A DNA stretch of 64,000 nt. Origin: CBDCFT01 sp965216365 (GTDB lineage Bacteria > Pseudomonadota > Gammaproteobacteria > Arenicellales > CBDCFT01). The position numbers and the translations under genes are program-made. The notes below the pieces were generated by a model. The model had not been told where the DNA came from. It saw only the letters and a program-made list of their open reading frames with translations, and ran no database searches. Of this stretch, positions 1-9,497 are shown piece by piece; the first letter of the stretch is position 1, and the number at the start of each line of letters is the position of its first letter. Location: positions 124,001 to 188,000 of the forward strand of contig CBDCFT010000019.1 of NCBI GenBank assembly GCA_965216365.1, read 5' to 3'.

Positions 1-1
1 T

Positions 2-745
2 CTGCAGATGGCAGATCGTCTGACCTTTTTAAAAATACTACTAAAAGAAGTGGCCAAAGAGCATGGGTTATTTGTTACCTTCATGCCTAAACCCACTCAA
101 GGCGACTGGCGAAGCGGTGCACATATTAATCACAGCGTCCAGGCAATAGATAAGCCAGGCGTAAATATATTTGAAGCAGAAGGTGGTGGTTGGACAGACA
201 TCACCAATCACGTGCTTGGCGGCTTGTTGCAACACGGCGCCGCACTTACCGCAATCACCTGTTCCACTGTTAATTCGTACAAGGGTTTGATTGCACGTGC
301 CTCGGGTTTTGAAGGTGGCACGGTGACATGGGCACCAACGCATATTACTTATGGTGCTAACAACCGCTCAGCAATGTTACGTTTACCGCAAGCGCGCTAC
401 GCCATAGAAAACCGGGCGTCGGACATGTGCATGAACGTTTATCTGGGCCTTGCTATGACCGCAGCAGCATCTCTCAGGGGTATTAAGGAAAGCATTGATC
501 CTGGACCATCTAGCGACACGTCCTTGTATGACGTTACGCCAGAAGAACTGGAAAAAGCGGGACGAAAACGCCTACCGACTACCCTGCTTGAAGCGATTTG
601 CGCGTTTGATGAAGACACGTTAGCCAAGGAAGTGCTGGGACCCATGATGCATAACTCCTACAGCAAATACAAACATAATGAATGGGATCGTTTCCACGAA
701 CATGTAACGGAATGGGAGAAACGTGAATATTTGCGTTTTTACTAA
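2..745 (+). CDS. Glutamine synthetase-family ligase, C-terminal part (5' end outside window)
   Basis: The reading frame is open to the window edge, so only the C-terminal ~247 residues are visible. It aligns by eye with the catalytic half of the full-length ligase at 3106: a MADR start region, an MPKP block, an SGAH-type histidine motif, NSYK, an NNR arginine motif and a C-terminal YLRFY. The family (GlnT/type III glutamine synthetase, gamma-glutamylmethylamide synthetase and relatives) joins glutamate to ammonia or an amine using ATP. This copy departs from its neighbour around the active-site glutamate: it has IENR then MNVYL where the other has VELR then NPYL. That points to a different substrate or weakened activity. 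The MetX-like gene follows 48 bases later. Confidence 0.85.
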   Translation: MQMADRLTFLKILLKEVAKEHGLFVTFMPKPTQGDWRSGAHINHSVQAIDKPGVNIFEAEGGGWTDITNHVLGGLLQHGAALTAITCSTVNSYKGLIARASGFEGGTVTWAPTHITYGANNRSAMLRLPQARYAIENRASDMCMNVYLGLAMTAAASLRGIKESIDPGPSSDTSLYDVTPEELEKAGRKRLPTTLLEAICAFDEDTLAKEVLGPMMHNSYSKYKHNEWDRFHEHVTEWEKREYLRFY

Positions 746-793
746 GCTGTCTATTCGAGACAAATTCGTTACTAATAGTTTGAATATTTTGTA

Positions 794-1804
794 ATGAGTA
801 GTTTCGAAACTTTCGAAGCGGGCGATGTCGCTTTACAAAGCGACATCACCCTGCGGGACACCAAGCTTGTTTACAAAACTTATGGCGTGCTCAATGCCGC
901 TAAGGACAACGTCATCGTGTATCCGACCCGATATGGCGGCACACATGAAGATAACGAATACCTTATTGGTTCGGACATGGCCTTAGACCCGAAAAAGTAT
1001 TTCATCGTTGTGCCGAATCTATTAGGCGCCGGCCTGTCTTCTTCGCCGGCGAATACACCGGAACCATTCAATAAGTCGCGGTTTCCCGGCGTCACGATCT
1101 ATGACAATGTCCATTTGCAACACCGGCTATTGTCAGAAGTTTTTGGAATTGATCGCGTTGCCTTAGTAGTGGGTTGGTCCATGGCCGCACAACAAGCTTA
1201 CCAATGGGCCTGCTTGTATCCCGACAAGGTGGAACGAATTGCCCCATTTTGCGGCGCGGCGAAAACCACACCTCACACTTATGTTTTTCTTGAAGGCGTT
1301 AAAGCAGCGCTCACTGCTGACGCCGCCTGGAACGAAGGTTGGTACGATTCACCGCCGGAGCGTGGACTAAGAGCGATAGGAAGAGTCTGGTCGGGATGGG
1401 CCCTGCCCCAAGTTTTTTATCGCCGTGAGATGTTCAAGCAAATGGGCTACGCGTCGGTAGAGGACTTTCTGGTTGGCTATTGGGAAGCGGTCTTTCTGCA
1501 TCGTGATGCAAACAACAGCTTGGCCTTGATTTGGACATGGCAACATTGCGATCTCAGTGCCAATGAGATTTATCATGGCGACTTTGAGAAGGCACTCGGC
1601 GCAATACAAGCTAAAGCCATTGTGATGCCGGGGAAAACCGACTTGTATTTCCCGCCGGAAGATAACGCGTATGAAGTCGATCACATGCCAAACGCCGAAC
1701 TTCGAGTGATTCCATCCGATTGGGGTCATTACGCTGGGAGCGGACGGGATCCCGACGACCTGAAATTTATTGACGAAGCACTGAAGGAGTTACTTTCAAG
1801 CTGA
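794..1804 (+). CDS. MetX-like alpha/beta hydrolase / acyltransferase
   Basis: 336 residues with the homoserine O-acetyltransferase fold. The nucleophile elbow is GWSMAAQQ with Ser129; Asp283 (GKTDLY) and His312 (DWGHYAGS) complete a plausible triad. True MetX enzymes are longer (about 370-380 residues). The usual GGS-type oxyanion stretch is replaced by RYGGTHEDNEY. Family members transfer acyl groups to hydroxyls or hydrolyse small esters and amides, so MetX itself is unlikely given the setting beside two amide ligases and an AllG-like protein. I infer a hydrolase or acyltransferase acting on the same metabolite as the neighbouring ligases. The substrate is unknown. Confidence 0.8.
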   Translation: MSSFETFEAGDVALQSDITLRDTKLVYKTYGVLNAAKDNVIVYPTRYGGTHEDNEYLIGSDMALDPKKYFIVVPNLLGAGLSSSPANTPEPFNKSRFPGVTIYDNVHLQHRLLSEVFGIDRVALVVGWSMAAQQAYQWACLYPDKVERIAPFCGAAKTTPHTYVFLEGVKAALTADAAWNEGWYDSPPERGLRAIGRVWSGWALPQVFYRREMFKQMGYASVEDFLVGYWEAVFLHRDANNSLALIWTWQHCDLSANEIYHGDFEKALGAIQAKAIVMPGKTDLYFPPEDNAYEVDHMPNAELRVIPSDWGHYAGSGRDPDDLKFIDEALKELLSS

Positions 1805-2015
1805 GATAAATCGAAATACAAAACAACACGAAAAAAACCTCAAACATCTTCAGCATTCGGTAACCGCCCCCACAACTCATTCAAAAATCGCTGCACGGCT
1901 AAATCATGCGAAGCACTGGGAATAATAATGATATTTATGTCAACCTTAAATGTTATTTGCCTACGACGACTGTTTCCATTGCATAGATTGATAGCAATCG
2001 TTCGATCGCTATTCG

Positions 2016-2936
2016 TCACTCCCCTACTCCGTCCCTTTGTGAAACAACCGGATCCAAGTTTTTCGCGCCATTAAACAATTCAACCAAACTGGCACTAATA
2101 ATGAGTACGGCCGCACACATTTCTCGAATTCCAAATGGTTCGTCAGTCAATATCGTTGCAGACGTAATCCCGATGACGATATCCAGTAGCAATAATACGG
2201 CTACTTTGCCGGGGTAAAGCACGCTAGCACCGTATACGGTCAGCCAGACCAACGGTAAAGTCCAAATTAACGCAAACGCAAGTAACCAAGGCAAAGTGGC
2301 CAACAGGCTTTCATAACGAAGCGGAACCATTTCAGTGCCGCCCGGGACCAAAGACGCTAGCCAAAAAATTATACCCATGAATACAAACTGCAGAAAAACT
2401 CTATCCATAATGGGCGTTGATGCGGTTTGCTTGAGATAAACCATACCCCACGCCCATAGAATTCCTGAGATTAACGCCATCCATTCACCTGCTTCACGCG
2501 GCAAGGGTAATCCATTCTCCATACTGGTTATCACCACTAACCCGGCAAGTCCTAATACAATCGCCAATATGCGGCTACGTGTAATCAACTCACTTATAAG
2601 TAGCCAACCTAATAGCGAACTCCAAATTGGGGTCAGGTACCAAAGTAACATAACCTTTGCGACATAACCTCTTAAAAAAGCCTCCGCGTAGATGGCTATC
2701 GCAGCCGCCACCAGCAGACTACCGATAAATACTGGCAGCCCGCCGCTCAAGATTCGACGCCAACGCACCAACGCGAAAGGCAACAAGACAACAAAAGGAA
2801 TGACGAAGCTTCCGGTCGTTGCCCAAACGCTGCCAAGTCCCAATTCGTTGAGTTCACGCACGGGAATCCAGAAAGTTCCCCACAAAAGCGTAGAACCGAG
2901 AATGGCGATGGAAGGCAGTTGGATTTTACTCAACAT
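2016..2936 (-). CDS. EamA/DMT-family transporter
   Basis: 306 residues and about ten hydrophobic segments in two repeated EamA halves, the usual size for a drug/metabolite transporter. The first helix contains the family-typical LLWGTFWIPVRE stretch. These inner-membrane proteins usually export metabolites or amino acids. It diverges from the ligase gene at 3106 and shares a 145-bp intergenic region with it that holds a putative TetR operator at 3032-3051, so it is probably part of the same regulon. The downstream 210 bases (1805-2015) contain no convincing gene. Confidence 0.85.
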   Translation of the reverse strand: MLSKIQLPSIAILGSTLLWGTFWIPVRELNELGLGSVWATTGSFVIPFVVLLPFALVRWRRILSGGLPVFIGSLLVAAAIAIYAEAFLRGYVAKVMLLWYLTPIWSSLLGWLLISELITRSRILAIVLGLAGLVVITSMENGLPLPREAGEWMALISGILWAWGMVYLKQTASTPIMDRVFLQFVFMGIIFWLASLVPGGTEMVPLRYESLLATLPWLLAFALIWTLPLVWLTVYGASVLYPGKVAVLLLLDIVIGITSATILTDEPFGIREMCAAVLIISASLVELFNGAKNLDPVVSQRDGVGE

Positions 2937-3031
2937 GGATATTTATAACCGTAATGACTGGCTTAGGGCTAATTATTTTGATTTGTTATTTGAATGCTGG
3001 ACGACTCGTGCATTTTCGGTAAAATACGAAC

Positions 3032-3051
3032 TTAATTGATCGATTAGTTAA
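3032..3051. promoter_or_regulatory. Putative TetR operator between the exporter and ligase genes
   Basis: TTAATTGATCGATTAGTTAA is an imperfect 20-bp palindrome (8 of 10 positions pair). Its right-hand 14 bases, GATCGATTAGTTAA, recur exactly at 10153-10166 just upstream of the TetR gene. Its position in the divergent promoter region fits control of both flanking genes. Binding by the local TetR protein is inferred. Confidence 0.55.
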
Positions 3052-3105
3052 ATACAGAATACTATACAAGACATAAGATCAATGGTAACCAAAAAAGGAG
3101 AACCC

Positions 3106-4455
3106 ATGACTAACAAGCTATCAGAGTACGCCAAGACACTAAACGCCCAAGGAGTGAAATATGCGTTATCCGGCTATGTCGACATACATGGCGTTGCTAA
3201 AGCGAAAACAGTTCCCTTAGCACATCTTGATAGAATGCTTAAAGGCTCCGAACTCTTTACCGGAGCCGCCCTCGATGGTGTTCCCCAGGAAGTCAGTGAT
3301 GAAGAAGTCGCAGCTCATCCCGATCCCGAATCGGCAATCATCTTACCATGGAACTCGGAGGTCGTTTGGTTCGCTAGTGATTTATGGTGCGAGGGTAAAC
3401 CCTTCGAAGCGTGCTCGAGAAATATATTCAAACGTGTACTAAAACAAGCGGCGGATATGGGTTACCAATTTAACTTTGGTATTGAGCCCGAATTTTTTCT
3501 GCTTAAAGACACAGAGGATGGAGGATACGAACCCATTGGGCCACGCGATTGGAATGCCAAACCCGCTTATGACGTGAGATCCACGCTCGATAGTTTCGAG
3601 ACATTGGAAGCCATTGTGAATGCGATGAATAGTTGCGGTTATGACATTTATTCGTTCGATCACGAAGACGGTAACGGCCAATTCGAAATCGACTTCATGT
3701 ATTTTGATGGCCTCACGATGGCTGATCGCTTCGTTTTCTTCAGAATGTTGGTACAGGAGATCGCCCACCAACACGGCTACTTTGCGTCGTTTATGCCCAA
3801 ACCTTTTGCCGATCGGGCCGGAAGCGGTGCGCACTACAACATGTCATTAGCGGATCTCGGCTCGGGCGAAAATTTGTTCGACTCAAGCGACGATCCACGC
3901 GGATGCAATTTGGGTGAAATCGGTTACTACTTTATTGGCGGTATTCTTAAGCATTTACCCGCTTTGTGCGCCGTCGTGTCACCAACGATTAACAGTTACA
4001 AACGTCTGATCAAAGAAGGCAGCATGTCGGGATTTACGTGGGCACCGGTTTTTGCCTGCTTTGGCAACAATAACCGAACCAACTCCCTTAGGGTGCCGCT
4101 GGGTGGTGGCCGTGTCGAACTTCGAGCGGCGGATATTTCCAATAACCCGTATCTCGGTGGTGCCATGGTGCTGGCCGCGGGTTTGGAAGGGATTCGCGAG
4201 AAGATTGACCCCGGCGCACCGCATACGGAAAACATGTACCTCAAAACGAACGAGGAACTAGAACAACTCGGCGTGTCTCATCTTCCCCGCAGTCTCTCCG
4301 AAGCGGTTGAAGCCTTTGCCGTGGACCCGCTCAGCAAAGAAGTGATGGGCGAACTCATGTTTAAAACGTTCGTTGAATTCAAACGAAACGAGTGGGAGCT
4401 GTATTTGAACCATGTTTCCGATTGGGAGGTCGACCGTTATTTAAAGTTCTACTAA
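3106..4455 (+). CDS. Type III (GlnT-like) glutamine synthetase / gamma-glutamylamide ligase
   Basis: 449 residues from the ATG at 3106, chosen because AAGGAG sits five bases upstream; an ATG at 3082 has no such site. The beta-grasp domain spans roughly residues 1-100 and the catalytic domain 105-449. Expected metal and substrate residues are visible: Glu127 and Glu129 (GIEPEF), the EDGNGQFEI block at 187-195, His243 (GAHYN), Arg324 (NNNR) and Glu338/Arg340 (RVELR). The length matches GlnT/GMAS rather than the dodecameric GlnA. Adjacent genes encode permease and exporter families, not nitrogen regulators, so an amine or amino-acid conjugating role is likelier than ammonia assimilation. The exact acceptor is unknown. 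Confidence 0.9.
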   Translation: MTNKLSEYAKTLNAQGVKYALSGYVDIHGVAKAKTVPLAHLDRMLKGSELFTGAALDGVPQEVSDEEVAAHPDPESAIILPWNSEVVWFASDLWCEGKPFEACSRNIFKRVLKQAADMGYQFNFGIEPEFFLLKDTEDGGYEPIGPRDWNAKPAYDVRSTLDSFETLEAIVNAMNSCGYDIYSFDHEDGNGQFEIDFMYFDGLTMADRFVFFRMLVQEIAHQHGYFASFMPKPFADRAGSGAHYNMSLADLGSGENLFDSSDDPRGCNLGEIGYYFIGGILKHLPALCAVVSPTINSYKRLIKEGSMSGFTWAPVFACFGNNNRTNSLRVPLGGGRVELRAADISNNPYLGGAMVLAAGLEGIREKIDPGAPHTENMYLKTNEELEQLGVSHLPRSLSEAVEAFAVDPLSKEVMGELMFKTFVEFKRNEWELYLNHVSDWEVDRYLKFY

Positions 4456-4506
4456 CGAAAACTCGCGTGACTACATGAATATCAAATACCAACAGGGTAA
4501 ATCGCA

Positions 4507-5757
4507 ATGACCAAGCAAAGAGAGAGCGCAAACGCCGAGGCTTTAAATCGACTGAATACATCGGAACCCATTGTGGAAGACGTTGTTCCCGCCATCGATG
4601 TCCTACCGGGCCTCACACCCAACACTATACTTGCATCCGGTCCGACAATGTCTTGGAAAGAATATGTCGGCGGTCAGAGGGACGGGATTATCGGTGGGGT
4701 GTTATACGAGGGCTTGGCAAAAGACCGGGACGAGGCGATAGCGAAGCTGGATTCCGGCGAAATCGCGGTCTCAGGCGCACATGATTTTGCCGCCGTCGGT
4801 TCCCTGGCCGGTATTTATTCTCCTTCTATGCCCGTCTTTGTGGTGAGAAACAAAACCTATGGGAATGTCGGTTATTGTAATTTTTATGAAGGCACGAATC
4901 CGCGCCGTCTGAACTACGGCGCCTATGATGAAGGAGTAAAAGAACGTTTAGATTACGTACACGAAGTAGTCGCACCGGTGGTTCGCGACGCGATTAGGAA
5001 TGCTGGCGGTATTTCACTAAAAAAAATAATGGTTCGCGCATTGCATATGGGGGATGAACTACACAGCCGAAACACCGCGGCATCGCTTCTGTTTACGCGG
5101 GAAATATTTCCCGAATTATTGAAACTTTCCGCCACCCAGCGCGAAGCCGTGGAGAAAACTGTTGAGGCATTGACGGCGGATAATTATTTCTTTTTACGAC
5201 TCTCCATGGCTGCTGGAAAATGCATCGCTGATGCGGCCCACGGTGTTGAAGAGTCAAGTGTCGTTTCCGCGATGGCACTAAGTTGCCGGGAATACGGTAT
5301 TCGGGTTAGCGGTTTAAATAATCAGTGGTTTGGTGGCGCCTTACCCACCGTTCAAGCAAAATTGTTTGAAGGTCACACCGAGGACGAAATCACCTGGATG
5401 GGAGGCGACAGCGCAATCGCTGAAACCGTAGGCTTGGGCGGTTTTGCACAAGCCGCCGCATTTCCACTACAGGCTTATCAAGGCGGTTCGGCTGAAATTA
5501 TGGCACAGCGAAACTTGGAGCTCTACGATATTACGGTAGGTGAAAACAGCGACTTCAAAATCCCCTACTTCAGCTACCGTGGCTCACCTACCGGTATCGA
5601 TGTTTTCAAAGTAATCGAGACAGGTATTGAACCGAAACTGGACATGGGCGTAGCGGGACGTAACGGCGAACAGATTGGAGCCGGAATGGTAAAAGCACCA
5701 ATGGTTTGTTTTGAGCGCGCGGTGGCTACGCATATAACGAAAAATACGGATAACTAA
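4507..5757 (+). CDS. DUF1116 protein, AllG/YlbE-like (oxamate carbamoyltransferase subunit family)
   Basis: 416 residues, the usual length for this family. Recognisable blocks are an N-terminal ANAEALNRLN, a SEP..DVVPAIDVLPGL stretch, and the conserved MGDELHSRNTAA at 181-192. In Escherichia coli the family member YlbE is AllG, which works with AllF (FdrA) and AllH (YlbF) as the oxamate transcarbamoylase of allantoin breakdown. Neither AllF nor AllH nor a carbamate kinase is visible nearby, so this copy probably acts alone or in another reaction. It follows the ligase gene by 51 bases on the same strand and is likely co-transcribed with it. Confidence 0.8.
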   Translation: MTKQRESANAEALNRLNTSEPIVEDVVPAIDVLPGLTPNTILASGPTMSWKEYVGGQRDGIIGGVLYEGLAKDRDEAIAKLDSGEIAVSGAHDFAAVGSLAGIYSPSMPVFVVRNKTYGNVGYCNFYEGTNPRRLNYGAYDEGVKERLDYVHEVVAPVVRDAIRNAGGISLKKIMVRALHMGDELHSRNTAASLLFTREIFPELLKLSATQREAVEKTVEALTADNYFFLRLSMAAGKCIADAAHGVEESSVVSAMALSCREYGIRVSGLNNQWFGGALPTVQAKLFEGHTEDEITWMGGDSAIAETVGLGGFAQAAAFPLQAYQGGSAEIMAQRNLELYDITVGENSDFKIPYFSYRGSPTGIDVFKVIETGIEPKLDMGVAGRNGEQIGAGMVKAPMVCFERAVATHITKNTDN

Positions 5758-5788
5758 ATTCCTAAGCGATGGAAGCTGGTCAACTACA

Positions 5789-6600
5789 TTAAAACTGTTC
5801 CGACTTTTCGGTTACTTCTTGGTACCACAACATCTTGGTGCCGATTTTTGCACGCATTTTCCATTTCATCGACTTAGGCGTATCTTCAATCGCTTGCAAC
5901 AAATCGTTGATGCGCGAGCGAATAATGGTTGCTTCTGCATCCGTGATGGCGGGGAACTCCTTAATGTAATCGGGAACCCGTTTAAGGTTTGTCGTAAACG
6001 TGTAATAAAAACCCCAATCTTTCGACATAGTATGCCTGAAATATAACCAACATCAATATGCTTGTTACTATCTTCCGGGCCGCCTAGTGGATGCTCCAAC
6101 ATGAGAACGAGTGTATCTTTAAAATCCTTGAGGTTAATTTCCACGATTTGCATCTTTTCCATTAAAAGATCGGTCGTTGAGATCGTAGGTGTATCCAAAT
6201 GCAATCGATCGCGCAACGGAATTCGATGGCAAAAAAATAATTCGTCCGCGAATACATCCACATTCAGTTTTGTCTCTGGATGTAGGTATATGTGCCGTGT
6301 TCCCTCCGACGCAACATACACACCCTCATCCGGTTCATAACCGCGGGATATCATGAATTCGCGTATTTCTTGGTTTTGAATTTTACTAGCTGCGAAATCG
6401 ACGTCCGTTAGGACGCGCGCCATGTCGTCGAACAGATGAACATTTTTTGGGCACTGTAAACGATACGCAATCGATCCGAGAATACGTAACTGGATACCAA
6501 GTTTCTCCGCTTCGCTGACCAGGTTTAACCCTTCATCAACAAACTCAAGGTGCAAATTTTCAGAAACCAAACTATCCCTTCTTCTTGTTAAACTAATCAA
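5789..6600 (-). pseudogene. Nucleotidyltransferase-family protein, frameshifted
   Basis: Two overlapping frames make one protein of about 270 residues. Codons from 6600 downward give an N-terminal part with LGSIAYRL, a DVDFAAS acidic motif and NVDVFADEL, typical of an uncharacterised nucleotidyltransferase fold. Near 6025-6035 the sense switches to the frame reading SKDWGFYYTFTTNL down to 5789. A one-base indel reconciles the two. Start is a TTG at 6600, so the exact N-terminus is uncertain. It is the last gene of the minus-strand group behind the permease. Either the gene is broken or the base is a sequence error; two upstream neighbours show the same kind of defect. Confidence 0.65.
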
Positions 6601-6626
6601 CGGGTGGGTTCAGAATAACCCACCCG
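6601..6626 (-). terminator. Intercistronic hairpin after the permease gene
   Basis: CGGGTGGGTT and AACCCACCCG form a 10-bp perfect stem around a 6-base loop in the gap between the permease stop and the nucleotidyltransferase start. There is no good T run on the minus strand, so it may slow transcription or protect mRNA ends rather than terminate fully. Confidence 0.5.
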
Positions 6627-6661
6627 GAGTGAAAAACGCTACTGTTGTCGATTGAAGTTAG

Positions 6662-8279
6662 TTATTCGATCGGAATTTCTTTAAAAGCCAGCGTCACATC
6701 GACACCTTGAGATTTGCGCAGCATCTTCATCGTGAAATAGAAAGCAAATCCTATAACAAATACGCCCGCAACAATGGCAAGTTGCTGCGGATCGTGCCCC
6801 GCAGCGACCGGATCAGACCACAATGTCCAGAAATAGAACTGTGAGGCCAGAAATCCTAGCGCACAGGCGACCGTCATCATAGGTAATCCAAGTATGCTGC
6901 GTTTTGCTATGGGCGATTTCTCATAGATATGAGGCCGCATGTAAGGAAAGAATATTCCTGCACCCAACACAACGCTCCACGCTAACACGGCCGCCTCAAT
7001 AAGAATAACGATATTAGAGAAAAACTCGGAAAACACGAATAAATACATGAACACGATATTCACGAACATGGTGAACACAATTGCGACGACCGGCGTATGG
7101 CGTGTCGGAGAAATTTTTCCCCACGCTTCCGGCGCAACACGGTCAAATGACCATGCAACAATGGCGCGAACGCCAAAGGTGTGCATTCCCGGAATCCACA
7201 TCCACATCCAAAAGATAAATCCGAGAGAAACCAGAATACAAATTAACGGTGACAGAGTTAGTACACCTGCTTGCAGCGTGATAGTGGGATCAACTTGCAC
7301 ACCTACACCTTCGAGAAGGTTATACCCTGCACTACCCAAGAACTCGTAGCCAAAAACAGAGTTACATAAGGTTGCGACAATGATCCAAATTACGACGGCA
7401 CAAAATACCGCTCCCAACATGCCATAAGTTTGCGATCTTTCGACGGATTTAATTTCCCCGCCAATCGCGATGGAAAACGCCGCACCTACCAAGGGCAAGA
7501 AGGGCCAATTCGAAACTAACCAGGTTTGTTTACCGTCCGTTTCTCCATTCCATAGCCAACCGTTTTCACGCGCCGAGTCAATGATTGTCTGGTACGGGCT
7601 TTCCACACCAAGTATTGGCCCCATAAAACTGTTGAAATTGGTGACAAATTCGGAGTTTGAACCCATCAACAGCACGACGATCAAAACAATCGTGAATAAT
7701 ATTGCAACGCTGAAAACAATTTTTTGAACCAATAAATAAAACTTCATTCCCGCGGAGAGAATGATTCCGGACAACACCAATATTGCGGAACCGATAATGA
7801 ACAGCGGCCATGGTTCCACCACCCATGCTCCGGCGTTTACAAGCCCCTCGTTTTCAGTGAGATAACCTACAAATGTGAGCGCCGGCGAAATTCCCAACAG
7901 CACAATCCCAATACGCCGCAATCGCGCAGTAAAATAGCCACGCGGTAATTTCAACCAAACTCATGGTAAGCGCGATAGACGGTGGCAATATGCGTGATCC
8001 GAATACATAGACACCGCCGGAGCGCGGCAAAGTCACCGTCCAGGTAATAAAACCGAATGCGATCAATGCCATGGCACCACCTGCCAATAGCGTGCCCACC
8101 ACGAGGCTACCACCGGGGTAGTAAGCCGGACCGTACAACATGATGCTCGCGATGCCGAGGCCGACACTTACCAAACCGAGGTTATAAATAAAAGTATCCA
8201 GCCCGCCCGCTGTTCTGATCAGACCAGACGCTTTCCTTAAGAAAATTCTTTGATCACCTGTATCGGTTCCACTCATCAC
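6662..8279 (-). CDS. APC-family amino acid/amine permease (frameshifted)
   Basis: A ~539-residue permease reads in two frames: residues from 8279 to about 7905 contain the first helices and the glycine-rich GGLDTFIYNLG start typical of APC proteins. The remainder, from IVLLGISPAL to the stop at 6662, carries the other membrane segments. A one-base indel near 7903 separates the halves. Start choice is firm: the minus strand has GAGGAGGT upstream of the ATG at 8279. APC transporters take up amino acids or amines; next to two glutamyl ligases, import of the ligase substrate is a reasonable inference. If the frameshift is real, this is a pseudogene. Confidence 0.75.
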
Positions 8280-8311
8280 ACTTACCTCCTCGAAATAATT
8301 AATTTTGATTT

Positions 8312-9296
8312 TTAACCTTGAGTTAGATTAACTCCTTTTACTTTATTACCCTTTATCGTTATCAACGCGCCCTGCAATATTCCCTCCGGATAAACACTTC
8401 CTGGATTGACACAAACAGTACGTCCTATATTGATTCTTCCTCGCCCTTCGTGAATGTGTCCGTGAATACCCAATAACGGTTGATGTTCTTCAATCGATTC
8501 CTTCAGCGATGTACTACCTGCATTCTGACTCACGGGGTTCCCCATCTCGAAGACTACTTTTAAATCCTTATCCAGCATCGGACAGGTATCGAGAATCGTT
8601 CCATGCGGCGGAACATGAACATTATAAATACACCGTTCCATGTTCGTGACCTTTGCGGCGAGTTCGTCAAATTTAGTTTTATATTCGTCTTCGGTATATT
8701 CCCGCTCGGTGTCCCAGGGCGTAACAGTGGAACCGCCACAATGCAGCATTTCATAGCCGTTTACATCCGTCACTTCCATCTCGTGATAGTGGACACAAGG
8801 AGAATTATTCAAAACGTCATCGATCTCGAAGAAAATCGTCGTTTCCGGGCGATGTAATTAACGGGATTCCCGTGTCCTTCAACTTTTGGCCGGCATAGTC
8901 ACACCATTCCGCCACACGGTCCACAACGAGTTTTTTGAACAATTGGTGTTGCTTTTCCGGATCGTTCTTGAGTTCCTGAAACTCATCTTCCATCACAACG
9001 ACTGGATAAAAACCTTTGTTAGCGGCACGCTCGCTATACTCATCCACTTCGGTCTTTGTGGCTAGGGTAACCGTTTCACCGGACTCGGACGCGAGATAAG
9101 AACCATTCGCCTGTTTGGCGATCGGCAACACTGCTTTTCCCGTCGTATCACCACCCATCACCAAAACATGGGCGCCATAAAACTTGGCACCATTGACAAA
9201 TTTTTTAAAACAAACCGTCGATCCGTGCAAATCGGATGCGAAAAATATCGTCAGTGTGTCACCACCGCCGTCTTTAGACTTCTTTTGCCAGAACAT
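8312..9296 (-). CDS. Calcineurin-like metallophosphoesterase (frameshifted)
   Basis: About 328 residues when two frames are joined near 8832, where a TTTTCTTC run would restore the frame by losing or gaining one base. Metal motifs appear in order: ASDLHGS, MGGDTTGK, SPGNDD, then after the shift IHGHIHEG and VNPGS. This is the class III phosphoesterase set (DxH, GDxxGK, GNHD-like, GHxH). ATG at 9296 is preferred over a TTG at 9311, though no clear ribosome site precedes either. First gene of the minus-strand group running into the permease. The substrate may be a phosphomonoester or cyclic nucleotide; the sequence does not decide. Confidence 0.7.
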
Positions 9297-9398
9297 GATT
9301 AATGGTCTCAATCAGGCCACAATTCGCTAACCCAAACGAGTCTCTCCTCCGTGGATCGTACAGAAAGTAATCGATCTTCTCGATCAGTATCCCAAAGC

Positions 9399-9418
9399 TT
9401 AATTAATTAGTCAATTAG
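9399..9418. promoter_or_regulatory. Weak copy of the TetR operator motif before the phosphoesterase gene
   Basis: The stretch contains AATTAGTCAA (9405-9414), which matches 8 of 10 bases of the right half-site GATTAGTTAA found at 3042-3051 and 10157-10166. The left half is poorly conserved. It sits about 100 bases before the phosphoesterase-permease group, where an operator would be expected. Confidence 0.35.
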
Positions 9419-9497
9419 TAAAAATCCAATGCAAATAGAGTGGTTTAGGTCTGATAATTAAAAAATTGTCGTCAAAACCCGGCTTGCTAGTTGGACA

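Noticed and set aside
1843..1990. Possible minus-strand gene remnant in the gap after the MetX-like gene
   Set aside because: A ~48-codon open frame reads LysR-like at its end but has no start, ribosome site or recognisable domain.
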